DNA from: Caldifarciminota bacterium
Lineage (GTDB): Bacteria; Hydrothermota; Hydrothermia; LBFQ01; DSFT01
Direction: 5' to 3'
DNA: 15,684 bases
Assembly (NCBI GenBank): GCA_015494735.1
Contig: WGAQ01000083.1
Span: 1 to 15,684, forward strand
Shown here one piece after another: positions 1-6,600 of the stretch; the first letter of the stretch is position 1, and each line of letters starts with the position of its first letter. Position numbers and translations under genes: made by a program. Under the pieces are notes generated by a model, which did no database searches, was not told the DNA's origin, and worked only from the letters and a program-made list of their open reading frames with translations.

Positions 1-105
1 CCGGGACAGGTAGATGATTATGGGAATGGACAGGAGGATGATGAACAGATAGGTGATGAATGCCCACTTTATTCCCCAGAACAAACCCTTCCAGTCTATC
101 TTCAT
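1..105 (-). CDS. Membrane protein, N-terminal fragment (runs off the left edge)
   Basis: The minus strand is open for 35 codons from an ATG at 105 to the window edge. The peptide begins MKIDWKGLFWGIKW and continues into a strongly hydrophobic stretch of about 18 residues rich in Ile, Leu and Phe, ending near Tyr-Leu-Ser-Arg. This is what an N-terminal membrane anchor or signal anchor looks like, with the positive residues on the cytoplasmic side. There is no Shine-Dalgarno sequence. A TAAACT box lies 11 nt upstream of the ATG, as at several other genes here. The family cannot be told from 35 residues. That it is a real gene rests on the hydrophobic N-terminus, the upstream box and the lack of a competing frame. 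Confidence 0.55.
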   Translation of the reverse strand, partial: MKIDWKGLFWGIKWAFITYLFIILLSIPIIIYLSR

Positions 106-116
106 GCTGATGGAAA

Positions 117-122
117 AGTTTA
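117..122 (-). promoter_or_regulatory. -10-like box TAAACT before the left-edge gene
   Basis: The minus strand reads TTAAACTTTT just before the gene. The box TAAACT ends 11 nt before the ATG at 105. No -35 element is evident. It matches the boxes upstream of ispH and rpmH almost letter for letter (TAAACTTTT in all three). Confidence 0.4.
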
Positions 123-200
123 ACGCCTTCACGATATTTTGAGTGCGGAAAACCGGAGCCACCCTCGGAAATGAAACCAGACATGCTGGTGATGGTCAAG

Positions 201-321
201 GGACGCAGGTTCTGGAAGATTTAGAGATGAAATTACTCTCCTCGATGAGGGAGGGCGATGAAAATAAGAGCAATAAGCCTTTCGAGAATTCGAGTGCTTC
301 CTGTGAAGATTGAACCTGTCC
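201..321. repeat. Dispersed inverted-repeat element, copy 1
   Basis: The left arm (ggacgcaggttctggaag, 201-218) and the right arm (ctgtgaagattgaacctgtcc without its last bases, 301-321) are partly complementary: AGGTTC pairs with GAACCT and GGAC with GTCC. Both arms recur in the gap at 8676-8730 in the same order and orientation. The right arm matches there at 20 of 21 positions. The spacing between arms differs between copies. What the element is (decayed insertion element, small structured RNA or other) is not shown by the sequence. Confidence 0.45.
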
Positions 322-836
322 TTAAGGTCAACATCCACCCCATCGCTTATGGCAATCCATATGGTCTGCATCCCACGATATGAACCCTCAATTTTCCCCT
401 GTAAAGGGCATATTCGTAAATCTCCATCTTCCCCGGCTCGATATCTCCAGCCAGACAGAGCTGGTGTCCATCGCAGGCAATCCGACCGATATTACACAGA
501 TTACGATCGAAGAGGTTGTCGGGGAATTCGGGCGGGGAACGCCCAAATCGAACTCCACCTGCTTGAATCTTAAAGGGTCCCGAAGGTCTATCCCCAGCCT
601 CCGGTGGAATCTTGCACTCCTTACAGGAGTTAGCCATTCGGATGTCGAACCACAGGGGATGTTTTTCCAGTTTTTCAAGAAGTCCCCTTCCCGTCGAATA
701 CGCAGCCGCTCCCGGGACGCAAAGGATCCTGTCCGCGGATTGCCCCATTTGGAACAACTTCCAGCCTTATGGCGATAAGAGTAACGGGCTCGATTCTGGA
801 TTTACATCAGAGAAAGAAGTTCCCGGCATTTGAATT

Positions 837-842
837 TAAAAT
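837..842 (+). promoter_or_regulatory. -10-like box TAAAAT before icd
   Basis: TAAAAT ends 7 nt before the icd ATG at 850. A bacterial start point about 7 nt after the box would put the first transcribed base at or next to the start codon. No Shine-Dalgarno sequence and no clear -35 element are seen. Confidence 0.5.
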
Positions 843-849
843 TGTCAGC

Positions 850-2304
850 ATGGAAAAAGTAAAGATAACCGTTGCAAAGGGGGATGGAATAGGCCCCGAG
901 ATAATGGACGCAACCCTCGACATCATCCTGGCAGCAGGTGCCAGAATAGAACCCGAATTCATCACCGTTGGAGAAGAAATTTATAAGAAGGGTATCACCA
1001 CGGGAATTCCCCCGGAGGCATGGGAGGTCATAAGGAAGAACAAGGTGTTCCTGAAAGCCCCCATAACCACTCCTCAGGGTGGAGGATACAAGAGCCTCAA
1101 CGTAACCATTCGTAAAGCCCTGGGACTTTACGCCAACGTGAGACCCGCCCGCAGTTATCATCCATTCGTCCCCTCCAAGTATCCCGAAATGGATGTGGTG
1201 GTGATTCGTGAGAACGAGGAGGACCTGTATTCTGGAATCGAGTATCAGATGAGTCCCCAGAACATATACGCCCTCAAGGTCATCACCTATCCCGGAAGCG
1301 AGAGAATCATCAGGTTTGCCTTCGAATATGCAAAACTCTACGGCCGCAAGAGCGTGACCGCCATGACCAAGGACAATATCCTCAAGATGACGGACGGCCT
1401 ATTCCACAAGATTTTCGAGAAGATTGGAGAGGAATATCCGGACATCGAAAAGGGGCACTGGATAATCGACATCGGAATGGCCAAATTGGCCACCAAACCC
1501 GAATGGTTCGATGTGGTGGTGTTCCCCAACCTGTACGGTGATATAGCATCCGATATGGTGGTGGAGATGACCGGCTCCGTGGGACTGGGCGGAAGTGCCA
1601 ACATAGGGGACGAATATGCCATGTTCGAAGCCGTCCACGGTTCCGCTCCCAAGCATGCAGGAAAGAACGAGGCCAACCCCTCCGGTCTCCTCAATGCTGC
1701 TATCATGATGCTGGTCTATATAGGACAGGGAGATGTGGCGGAGAAGGTGGAGAATGCATGGCTCAAGACCCTGGAGGATAGAATCTTCACCTATGACCTT
1801 GCAAGGAGGGCGAAGGAGTTTGGAATTACCGATTTCACACAGGTGGGCACCAGGGAATTCGCACAGGCAGTCATAGACAGGCTCGGTCAGAAGCCCCAGC
1901 ATCTGAAACCCGCTTCCTATGCATCAGCCGGAAGATTCCCGAAGATAAAAGTCACCCTCACAGGTGGAAAGGATATGGTCCTCAAGGGGGTGGACATCTA
2001 TATAAAGGCCCCCGGAATATCCGCAGAAGACCTCGGCAAGAAACTGGAAGGCCTTTCCACCGGAGCCCTGAAATTCGTCATCTTGGCCAACAGGGGACAG
2101 AAGGTCTATCCGGCCGATTATCCCGGCGTGTTTACCACGGACCACTTCAGCGCCAGATTCGAGGGTGAGCCCGGCAAGGTGACCAACGACGATATCAAAG
2201 AGCTCCTCAGGAGGATAGAGGAAGAAGGCCTCGAATGGACCAACGTCGAGAAGCTCTATTACATAGATGGCGAAAGGGCGTACACTCTGGCTCAGGGACA
2301 GTAA
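850..2304 (+). CDS. icd: NADP-type isocitrate dehydrogenase (long, Thermus-like form)
   Basis: This enzyme oxidatively decarboxylates isocitrate to 2-oxoglutarate in the TCA cycle, in the cytoplasm. The 484-residue protein belongs to the isocitrate/isopropylmalate dehydrogenase family. Residues matching the E. coli isocitrate site are present: Ser82, Asn84, Arg88, Arg98, Arg120, Tyr127 and Lys174, with metal ligands Asp207, Asp231 and Asp235. Lys268-His269 follow the VHGSAP motif. NADP enzymes have Lys-Tyr there and NAD enzymes usually an acidic residue, so NADP use is inferred. A C-terminal extension from about residue 350 with its own small domain fits the roughly 480-500 residue Thermus/Rickettsia type. 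The frame is open upstream to 769, but the ATG at 850 is chosen because it aligns with the family N-terminus (KITVAKGDGIGPE) and follows the TAAAAT box. It converges on ispH. Confidence 0.93.
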   Translation: MEKVKITVAKGDGIGPEIMDATLDIILAAGARIEPEFITVGEEIYKKGITTGIPPEAWEVIRKNKVFLKAPITTPQGGGYKSLNVTIRKALGLYANVRPARSYHPFVPSKYPEMDVVVIRENEEDLYSGIEYQMSPQNIYALKVITYPGSERIIRFAFEYAKLYGRKSVTAMTKDNILKMTDGLFHKIFEKIGEEYPDIEKGHWIIDIGMAKLATKPEWFDVVVFPNLYGDIASDMVVEMTGSVGLGGSANIGDEYAMFEAVHGSAPKHAGKNEANPSGLLNAAIMMLVYIGQGDVAEKVENAWLKTLEDRIFTYDLARRAKEFGITDFTQVGTREFAQAVIDRLGQKPQHLKPASYASAGRFPKIKVTLTGGKDMVLKGVDIYIKAPGISAEDLGKKLEGLSTGALKFVILANRGQKVYPADYPGVFTTDHFSARFEGEPGKVTNDDIKELLRRIEEEGLEWTNVEKLYYIDGERAYTLAQGQ

Positions 2305-2315
2305 ATTCGTGAACT

Positions 2316-2333
2316 GGAGGGCATTCGCCCTCC
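2316..2333. terminator. Bidirectional hairpin between icd and ispH
   Basis: GGAGGGC and GCCCTCC form a perfect 7-bp stem around an ATTC loop, 11 nt after the icd stop and 15 nt beyond the ispH stop on the other strand. There is no U-tract on either side, so if it terminates transcription it does so without the classical slippery tail. Confidence 0.55.
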
Positions 2334-2348
2334 TCCTGCAGAAAAGAA

Positions 2349-3272
2349 TTACAGGACTTCCCTGGGAAGAGCAAATCTTATCTTCTCCACTATACCATCT
2401 ATCTCCTCCACCCCATCACCTCCCATCTCCTTCAGACGGTCTATGACTTTCTGTACCAGTTTCTCCGGGGTGGAGGCTCCGGAAGTGATACCCACAGCCC
2501 TCACTCCCTCCAGCCACACCTCCCTTATCGCCCCCTCATCCTCTATCAAATAGGAGCGGGCACCGTATCTCTGGGCCACCTCCTTAAGCCTGTTGGAATT
2601 GGAACTCTCACGGGAGCCCACCACGAGAACCACATCGCTTATGGTGGCAAGCCTCTTGACAGCATCCTGCCTGTTCTGGGTCGCATAGCATATATCTTCC
2701 CGGGGTGGAAGCACTATACCGGGAAATCTTCTGCGCAGGACCTCTATGATTTCCCTGGTGTCGTCCACGGACAGGGTTGTCTGGGTAAGGAGGGCCAGTT
2801 TATCGGATGGCGGGTCGTAATTCAGGGCTTCCTCCTTCGTTTCTATGATGTCTATTCTGTCAGGTGCTTCGCCTTTCACTCCTATAGCCTCCACGTGATT
2901 ACTGTGGCCCACGTATATGATGTGGTAGCCCTCCTCCACGAATTTCTTCGCCTCCCGGTGAACCTTGTGGACGAGGGGGCACGTGGCATCGATCAATCTG
3001 AATCGTCTCCTTCGGGCGATTTCGTAATGCTCAGGAGGGGAGCCGTGGGCAGAGAATATGACGACAGCCCCTTCGGGAATATCGTTGAGGTCTTCCACGA
3101 ATATAGCCCCCTTCTCCTCCAGCTCCCTGACCACGTGCCTGTTGTGAACTATGGCATGCTTCACATACACCGGTTTGCCGAATTTCTTCAGGGCCAGTTC
3201 TACCGTCCTTATAGCCCTATCGACACCGGCGCAGAATCCCCTGGGTCTGGCAAGGTAGATTTTGAAAGTCAT
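2349..3272 (-). CDS. ispH: 4-hydroxy-3-methylbut-2-enyl diphosphate reductase (IspH)
   Basis: IspH is the last enzyme of the MEP (non-mevalonate) isoprenoid pathway. It reduces HMBPP to IPP and DMAPP using a [4Fe-4S] cluster. The 307-residue protein is full length. The three cluster cysteines are present: Cys14 in RPRGFCAGV, Cys98 in DATCPL and Cys195 in DICYATQNRQ. The conserved KHAIVHN, SAHGSPP, GHSNHVEAIG, TQTTLSVDDT and SRESSNSNRL motifs follow in family order. The ATG at 3272 gives the standard N-terminus with Cys at position 14. There is no Shine-Dalgarno sequence. A TAAACT box ends 9 nt upstream. It stands alone, convergent with icd, so this organism makes isoprenoids by the MEP route. 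Confidence 0.96.
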   Translation of the reverse strand: MTFKIYLARPRGFCAGVDRAIRTVELALKKFGKPVYVKHAIVHNRHVVRELEEKGAIFVEDLNDIPEGAVVIFSAHGSPPEHYEIARRRRFRLIDATCPLVHKVHREAKKFVEEGYHIIYVGHSNHVEAIGVKGEAPDRIDIIETKEEALNYDPPSDKLALLTQTTLSVDDTREIIEVLRRRFPGIVLPPREDICYATQNRQDAVKRLATISDVVLVVGSRESSNSNRLKEVAQRYGARSYLIEDEGAIREVWLEGVRAVGITSGASTPEKLVQKVIDRLKEMGGDGVEEIDGIVEKIRFALPREVL

Positions 3273-3281
3273 TCTCGAAAA

Positions 3282-3287
3282 AGTTTA
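3282..3287 (-). promoter_or_regulatory. -10-like box TAAACT before ispH
   Basis: The minus strand reads CTTTAAACTTTTT, with TAAACT ending 9 nt before the ispH ATG. A start point 6-8 nt downstream would leave a leader of at most a few bases. No -35 element and no ribosome binding site are seen. Confidence 0.5.
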
Positions 3288-3454
3288 AAGTCCGAAGCGA
3301 CCTGCAACCCGGGAAATTCAGGAAGATATGGACCCAACGAATTCGAAAGGGCACTTCAGTTTCTTCTTTTCCTTCCTGCATAATCAAAAGGTTAGATATT
3401 TCGCACTGCATGAATACAGGCCCGGGCTGTAATGCCCCTCCTCTCCAAATGCTT

Positions 3455-4078
3455 CTAAGCAGGTTCCACGACCACGAATCCCTCCTCCGAAAACACTATA
3501 TGGCCAAAGAAATCCACCTCCATCTCCTTCAGAAAACGCATGATTCTTGCAGTTAATTTCCTGTCTTCCCTGCTTGGAACGAGGCTGCCCGAGGGATGAT
3601 TGTGGGCCAGAGCCATCGAGCGTGCTCCATACTTAATGGCCATCTCTGCTATATCCCTCATGCTAACATACACCACATTCTTTCCTCCCACAGCAAGGAC
3701 TTCCACTCCCAGCATGCGCCCCGCCCCATCCATGGCAACACCTATCAACTGCTCCTTCCGGGAGGAGGCGTATCTCCTGACCACATCGAACACATCCTCG
3801 AGAGTGTATATCATCCTGCCTTCTCTGTCGAATAAACGCCTTCCCAGTTCTATCGCAGCGAGAATGCGGGTGGCTTTCGCGGGGCCGAGTCCATCCACCA
3901 TCATGAGAAGTTCCACATCCACGGAGGAAAGCCTTTCCATCGGGAACATCCTGAGAATCTTCCTTGCGAGGGAAAGAACGTGCTCACCACTCCTGCCCGT
4001 TCCTATGAGGAGGGCGAGGAGTTCCTCATCCCTCAGAGCAGAAGGTCCCATCCTGAGCAACTTTTCCCTGGGAAGCAT
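3455..4078 (-). CDS. radC: RadC/JAB-domain protein
   Basis: RadC-family proteins pair an N-terminal helix-hairpin-helix region with a C-terminal JAB/MPN metalloprotease-like domain. They are linked to DNA repair or recombination, but their reaction is not established. In this 207-residue protein the N-terminal motif PREKLLRMGP and ELLALLIGTG match the family, a hairpin GLGPAKAT lies at 63-70, and the JAB motif HNHPSG at 159-164 with Asp172 gives the His-His-Asp metal ligands. The usual HPRE before the motif reads SMRD, and the usual DH in the late strand reads GH. The ATG at 4078 follows a purine-rich GGGGGTGAG ribosome binding site. It diverges from the 84-codon gene over 24 bp. Confidence 0.93.
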   Translation of the reverse strand: MLPREKLLRMGPSALRDEELLALLIGTGRSGEHVLSLARKILRMFPMERLSSVDVELLMMVDGLGPAKATRILAAIELGRRLFDREGRMIYTLEDVFDVVRRYASSRKEQLIGVAMDGAGRMLGVEVLAVGGKNVVYVSMRDIAEMAIKYGARSMALAHNHPSGSLVPSREDRKLTARIMRFLKEMEVDFFGHIVFSEEGFVVVEPA

Positions 4079-4102
4079 GTCTCACCCCCTTAAAATTACC
4101 CC
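4079..4102. promoter_or_regulatory. 24-bp divergent promoter region radC / 84-codon gene
   Basis: The whole space between the two opposite start codons is 24 bp. Its core TTAAAATT (4090-4097) can be read as a -10 box in either direction: TAAAAT ends 6 nt before the plus-strand ATG, and TAATTT lies before the radC ribosome binding site on the minus strand. The two polymerase sites would overlap, so simultaneous use looks impossible. This is an inference from spacing. Confidence 0.45.
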
Positions 4103-4357
4103 ATGGAAAAGGAAAAGCGCATGTATCCCTTTGCCGTGGTGGGTCTCTTTATAACGGATGAAGACCCTCTGGAGATACAGAACCACAAACCGGATCTGGA
4201 AGCCGTCCACAAACTGGAAAAGGAGATGTCGAAAGTGCTATTCGATGGAAAAGCCACGGTAATACTCCTTCCCATCGCTATACCCCCTGAAGATGCTCCG
4301 GATGCGATCGACACATTCGTAAAGTCCCTTATGGAAGGCAACGAGGGGGAGGAATAG
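4103..4357 (+). CDS. Small acidic protein of unknown function
   Basis: I do not recognise this 84-residue protein. It starts MEKEKRMYPFAVVGLF, has no signal peptide or membrane segment, and is rich in Glu and Asp. There are two short hydrophobic strand-like segments (PFAVVGLFI near 9-17 and KATVILLPIAI near 50-60). Between them lies a helix-like charged stretch, and a probable helix (DAIDTFVKSLME) follows near the C-terminus, so a small soluble alpha/beta fold is plausible. No Shine-Dalgarno sequence precedes the ATG, but a TAAAAT box ends 6 nt upstream. It lies between radC (divergent) and ssb (convergent), two DNA-maintenance genes, which is suggestive only. A hairpin overlaps its stop codon. 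Confidence 0.7.
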   Translation: MEKEKRMYPFAVVGLFITDEDPLEIQNHKPDLEAVHKLEKEMSKVLFDGKATVILLPIAIPPEDAPDAIDTFVKSLMEGNEGEE

Positions 4358-4366
4358 AACCTCCCC
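4346..4366. terminator. Bidirectional hairpin between the 84-codon gene and ssb
   Basis: GGGGAGG and CCTCCCC form a 7-bp stem around a 7-nt loop that contains the end of the plus-strand gene (stop codon at 4355-4357). The ssb stop codon lies 1 nt beyond the stem. There is no U-tract in either direction. Confidence 0.45.
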
Positions 4367-4367
4367 A

Positions 4368-4724
4368 TCACTCATCTCCAACGATTTCAACATCCTCGGT
4401 CTCCCTGGTCAGAACCTGAATCTTATCCGCACGGATATAGTAGGAGGCGCGTCTATTACCCTCCTTATCGGTCCATTCGCTCTGTCGAAGGGAGCCCTCC
4501 ACGTACACCGCAGCCCCTTTCTTCAATCTATCCATCAATTTCACGAAACCGGTCTGCACGTTTATAAAAGTGGGGTCGTCCTTCCAGTTTCCTTCCCTGT
4601 CCCTGTACCTGTTGGGAATTGCTATGCGGAAAGTCACCAGAGTATCACCATGGAGCCCGGCGTCGTCCACCAGGCGTCCCACCACGCTCACGTTATTGAT
4701 TCGGGGAACCACTATTTTAACCAT
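4368..4724 (-). CDS. ssb: Single-stranded DNA-binding protein (short, no acidic tip)
   Basis: SSB coats single-stranded DNA during replication and repair. The 118-residue protein is almost only the OB-fold. It has INNVSVVGRLVDD at the start, the GDTLVTFRIAIPN strand, the FINVQTG region, the LKKGAAVYVEGSL strand, and ASYYIRADKIQVL at about 95-105. The usual long flexible tail and the C-terminal DDDIPF-like tip that recruits partner proteins are missing; the protein ends in a short acidic EDVEIVGDE. Two ATGs are possible, at 4730 and 4724. The second is chosen because AAGGAGG ends 7 nt before it but only 1 nt before the first. It may be a specialised paralogue rather than the main SSB. Confidence 0.9.
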   Translation of the reverse strand: MVKIVVPRINNVSVVGRLVDDAGLHGDTLVTFRIAIPNRYRDREGNWKDDPTFINVQTGFVKLMDRLKKGAAVYVEGSLRQSEWTDKEGNRRASYYIRADKIQVLTRETEDVEIVGDE

Positions 4725-4730
4725 TGCCAT

Positions 4731-4738
4731 TCCTCCTT
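4731..4738 (-). promoter_or_regulatory. Ribosome binding site that decides the ssb start
   Basis: The minus strand reads AAAGGAGGA, with AGGAGG only 1 nt before the ATG at 4730 and 7 nt before the ATG at 4724. The spacing favours 4724. A TAATAT box lies about 15 nt further upstream, giving a normal leader. Confidence 0.6.
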
Positions 4739-4814
4739 TTGAGGCAATATTAATCGCAGGTGTTGACGATTTATTAACAGAATCGAGAAGATATTGAGAG
4801 TTAAGGATTTATTT

Positions 4815-4832
4815 GAGGGCGAAAGCGCCCTC
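4815..4832. terminator. Hairpin at the end of the mutase gene
   Basis: GAGGGCG and CGCCCTC form a perfect 7-bp stem with a 4-nt loop. It overlaps the stop codon of the minus-strand mutase gene (4831-4833). On the minus strand it is followed by AAATAAATCC rather than a U-tract. Confidence 0.55.
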
Positions 4833-6201
4833 AGGGAAGTTTGACCTCCGGATATTTTCTCAGGACCTCGAAGAACATATCCCTGAGCTCTTCCATCCGC
4901 TCCCTGGTCTTCCCCTCGAATCGGAGGACGATTACGGGCTGAGTATTGGAGGCTCTGGCAAGGGCGAATCCATCATCGAATTCGAGTCGCACACCGTCGA
5001 TATCGATTACGTTATATCCCTTATCCTTGAAGTATTGCACAAGCTCATCCACTATCTCGAATTTCCTTTCTTCCGGTTCCACCTCCACCCTTATCTCGGG
5101 GGTGGAATAGTAGTGGGGAATCTCATCCAGGAGTTCCGAGATGCTCTTTCCGGAGTGGGCCACCTCTTCCAGGAATCTCAGGGAAGCGTATATGGCATCA
5201 TCGTATCCGAAGAACCTGTCCTTTATGAAGATGTGCCCGCTCATCTCACCTGCCAGAGGGGCACCGGTCTCCTTCAGTTTGGCCTTCATGAGGGAATGGC
5301 CCGTCTTCCAGAGCAGTACTCTGCCACCCAGTTTCTCTATGTACTCGATGACTCCCCTGGAGCACTTCACATCGAGGATTATGGTGGCACCGGGATGGCT
5401 CCTCAGAACCTGACGGGCGATTATTGCCACTATCTTATCCCCGAATATGAGGTTCCCCTTCTCATCCACAACGCCGATGCGGTCGGCGTCACCATCGTAT
5501 CCGAAGGCACCATCGTAATTCCCCCTCTTCACCTCGTCTATGGCCCACTGCATGTATTTGACCACAGTGGGGTCAGGAAGGTGATTGGGAAAATCGCCAT
5601 CGGGCTCAAGGAAGAGTCCTTTGAAATCTATACCCAGAAGCGGGAATAACCTTTCTATCAATGGACCGGCCACTCCATTACCGGTATCCACCACCAGATG
5701 GAATTTCTTTCCGATCTTTATACCCGATTGAACGAAGTTCAGGTAATCGGATGCAATATCGTGAGACTCCACCCTTCCCTTCGAAGGAGATTTTCCAGCT
5801 CCCTCCTCCATCAGCTTCCTGAGTTCCTGTATCTGCTCCCCGTATATGGTTTCCCGGCCAACTGCTATTTTGAATCCATTGTATTCCTTCGGATTATGGC
5901 TGGCAGTCACCTGTATTCCACCCACGACCGGGAGATTGAATGTGGCGTAGTACATGAGCGGTGTGGGAACCGTTCCGATATCCACCACATCCAGACCCCC
6001 ATCCGTCAAACCCTCCATGAGGGCCTTCTTCAGGGCAGGGGTGGTCTTCCTCACATCTCCCCCAACCGCAACCTTTCCCTCATTTCCCACGTATTTCGCA
6101 TAGGCAAGACCCAGATTGTAGGCAAATTCTTCGGTTATTTCTTCCCCTGCTATTCCCCTTATGTCGTATTTTCTGAAGACTTTCTCAGGGTATCCGGGCA
6201 T
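4831..6201 (-). CDS. Phosphomannomutase/phosphoglucomutase
   Basis: This alpha-D-phosphohexomutase interconverts hexose 1- and 6-phosphates (mannose and/or glucose), feeding sugar nucleotides into polysaccharide and LPS synthesis. The 456-residue protein has the full four-domain pattern. FRKYDIRGIAGEEIT lies at the N-terminus. The phosphoserine loop VTASHNP has Ser101, the metal loop DGDADR is at 236-241, the sugar loop GEMSGH at 318-323, and the phosphate loop RASNTQP at 416-422. Overall it resembles AlgC/ManB-type PMM/PGM enzymes. The frame is open further upstream through the tRNA gene, but the ATG at 6201 is chosen because AAGGAGG lies 6 nt before it and the protein then starts at the family N-terminus. 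tRNA-Cys lies 49 bp upstream on the same strand. Substrate preference cannot be read from the motifs. Confidence 0.93.
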   Translation of the reverse strand: MPGYPEKVFRKYDIRGIAGEEITEEFAYNLGLAYAKYVGNEGKVAVGGDVRKTTPALKKALMEGLTDGGLDVVDIGTVPTPLMYYATFNLPVVGGIQVTASHNPKEYNGFKIAVGRETIYGEQIQELRKLMEEGAGKSPSKGRVESHDIASDYLNFVQSGIKIGKKFHLVVDTGNGVAGPLIERLFPLLGIDFKGLFLEPDGDFPNHLPDPTVVKYMQWAIDEVKRGNYDGAFGYDGDADRIGVVDEKGNLIFGDKIVAIIARQVLRSHPGATIILDVKCSRGVIEYIEKLGGRVLLWKTGHSLMKAKLKETGAPLAGEMSGHIFIKDRFFGYDDAIYASLRFLEEVAHSGKSISELLDEIPHYYSTPEIRVEVEPEERKFEIVDELVQYFKDKGYNVIDIDGVRLEFDDGFALARASNTQPVIVLRFEGKTRERMEELRDMFFEVLRKYPEVKLP

Positions 6202-6250
6202 GTCGAACCTCCTTGATTTCGGGAAAATGTTAAAGGGATTGAAGAGGAAG

Positions 6251-6322
6251 AGGCGACGCCCGGAATCGAACCGGGGTAAGCGGATTTGCAATCCGCCGCC
6301 TGAGCCACTCGGCCACGTCGCC
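6251..6322 (-). tRNA. tRNA-Cys (anticodon GCA)
   Basis: The minus strand folds as a complete 72-nt cloverleaf. The acceptor is GGCGACG/CGTCGCC, and the D arm has the GAGTGGCTCA loop. The anticodon stem is GCGGA/TCCGC around TTGCAAA (anticodon GCA), the variable loop is 4 nt, and the T stem CCCGG/CCGGG encloses TTCGATT. The discriminator base is U, as expected for cysteine tRNA. The 3' CCA is not encoded (the following bases are CTT), so a CCA-adding enzyme is needed. It may be co-transcribed with the mutase gene downstream. Confidence 0.97.
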
Positions 6323-6336
6323 TCAGAGGGAAGAAA

Positions 6337-6342
6337 ATTATA
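6337..6342 (-). promoter_or_regulatory. -10 box TATAAT of tRNA-Cys
   Basis: The minus strand carries a perfect TATAAT ending 14 nt before the 5' end of the tRNA, at a distance that gives a short 5' leader for RNase P. No good -35 hexamer is seen at 16-18 nt. Confidence 0.55.
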
Positions 6343-6554
6343 ATGCTTGGTCCACAAACCTGCCGGCGGGACACGGAACGGTAAGGGGTTTCGAAGGGTC
6401 AATATGACGGGGAGACAAATTTCGATGAAGGGAAAGTACCTCAAAAACCTTCTCCAGGCAGGCGAAGAGGAAGGGAACGAATTGTCCTCATTTCAGGGTT
6501 CGATTCTCTGCCCTACTTTGAACGCCATGAAACCTGTCCCTATGAATGCAGTGT

Positions 6555-6591
6555 GAATCCCCGGACACTCCGGGCAATTACCGGGGCATTC
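6555..6591. repeat. Nested inverted repeats upstream of lptD
   Basis: GAATCCCCGG (6555-6564) pairs with CCGGGG plus ATTC (6581-6591) in a 10-bp stem with one bulged C. A smaller hairpin, CCCGGA-CAC-TCCGGG (6560-6574), uses part of the same sequence, so the two folds exclude each other. The repeat ends 4 nt before the TAAAAT box of lptD and so covers the -35 position. It could be an operator, or a terminator for a plus-strand transcript from the gap; neither is shown. Confidence 0.45.
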
Positions 6592-6594
6592 ATT

Positions 6595-6600
6595 TAAAAT
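6595..6600 (+). promoter_or_regulatory. -10-like box TAAAAT before lptD
   Basis: TAAAAT within TTTAAAATTT ends 6 nt before the GTG start at 6607, so transcription would begin at or beside the start codon. There is no Shine-Dalgarno sequence. The box itself supplies an in-frame TAA stop upstream, which rules out a longer protein. Confidence 0.5.

Larger units (their letters stand above)
106..849. other. Gene-poor gap with decayed-looking sequence
   Basis: This stretch of 744 bp has no gene I can support. Several overlapping frames are open in both directions. The longest is on the minus strand at 347-757 (136 codons, containing a CKEC motif), but none has a ribosome binding site, a promoter box in place or a recognisable family. 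Positions 201-321 hold an imperfect inverted repeat whose arms recur near 8676-8730, which suggests repetitive or decayed DNA. The right end of the gap holds the icd promoter box. Confidence 0.5.

Noticed and set aside
787..806. GATTCTGGATT, which resembles the conserved 5' end of tmRNA.
   Set aside because: A tmRNA starting here would run through icd, and none of the other tmRNA parts (tag frame, 3' T arm) are present. It is a short chance match.
769..849. A 27-codon N-terminal extension of icd in the same frame.
   Set aside because: The extension has no similarity to the family N-terminus and is crossed by the TAAAAT box. The ATG at 850 gives the standard start.
4813..5649. A 278-codon plus-strand frame opposite the mutase gene.
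   Set aside because: It is antisense to a clear phosphohexomutase with all motifs intact and has no signals of its own.
6202..6444. An 81-codon N-terminal extension of the mutase frame.
   Set aside because: It runs through the tRNA-Cys gene. The ATG at 6201 has a strong ribosome binding site and the family N-terminus.
6494..6517. A T-arm-like hairpin (5-bp stem around TTCGATT) suggesting a second tRNA or tRNA fragment.
   Set aside because: No matching acceptor strand, D arm or anticodon arm can be built upstream on the plus strand, so one arm alone is not enough.
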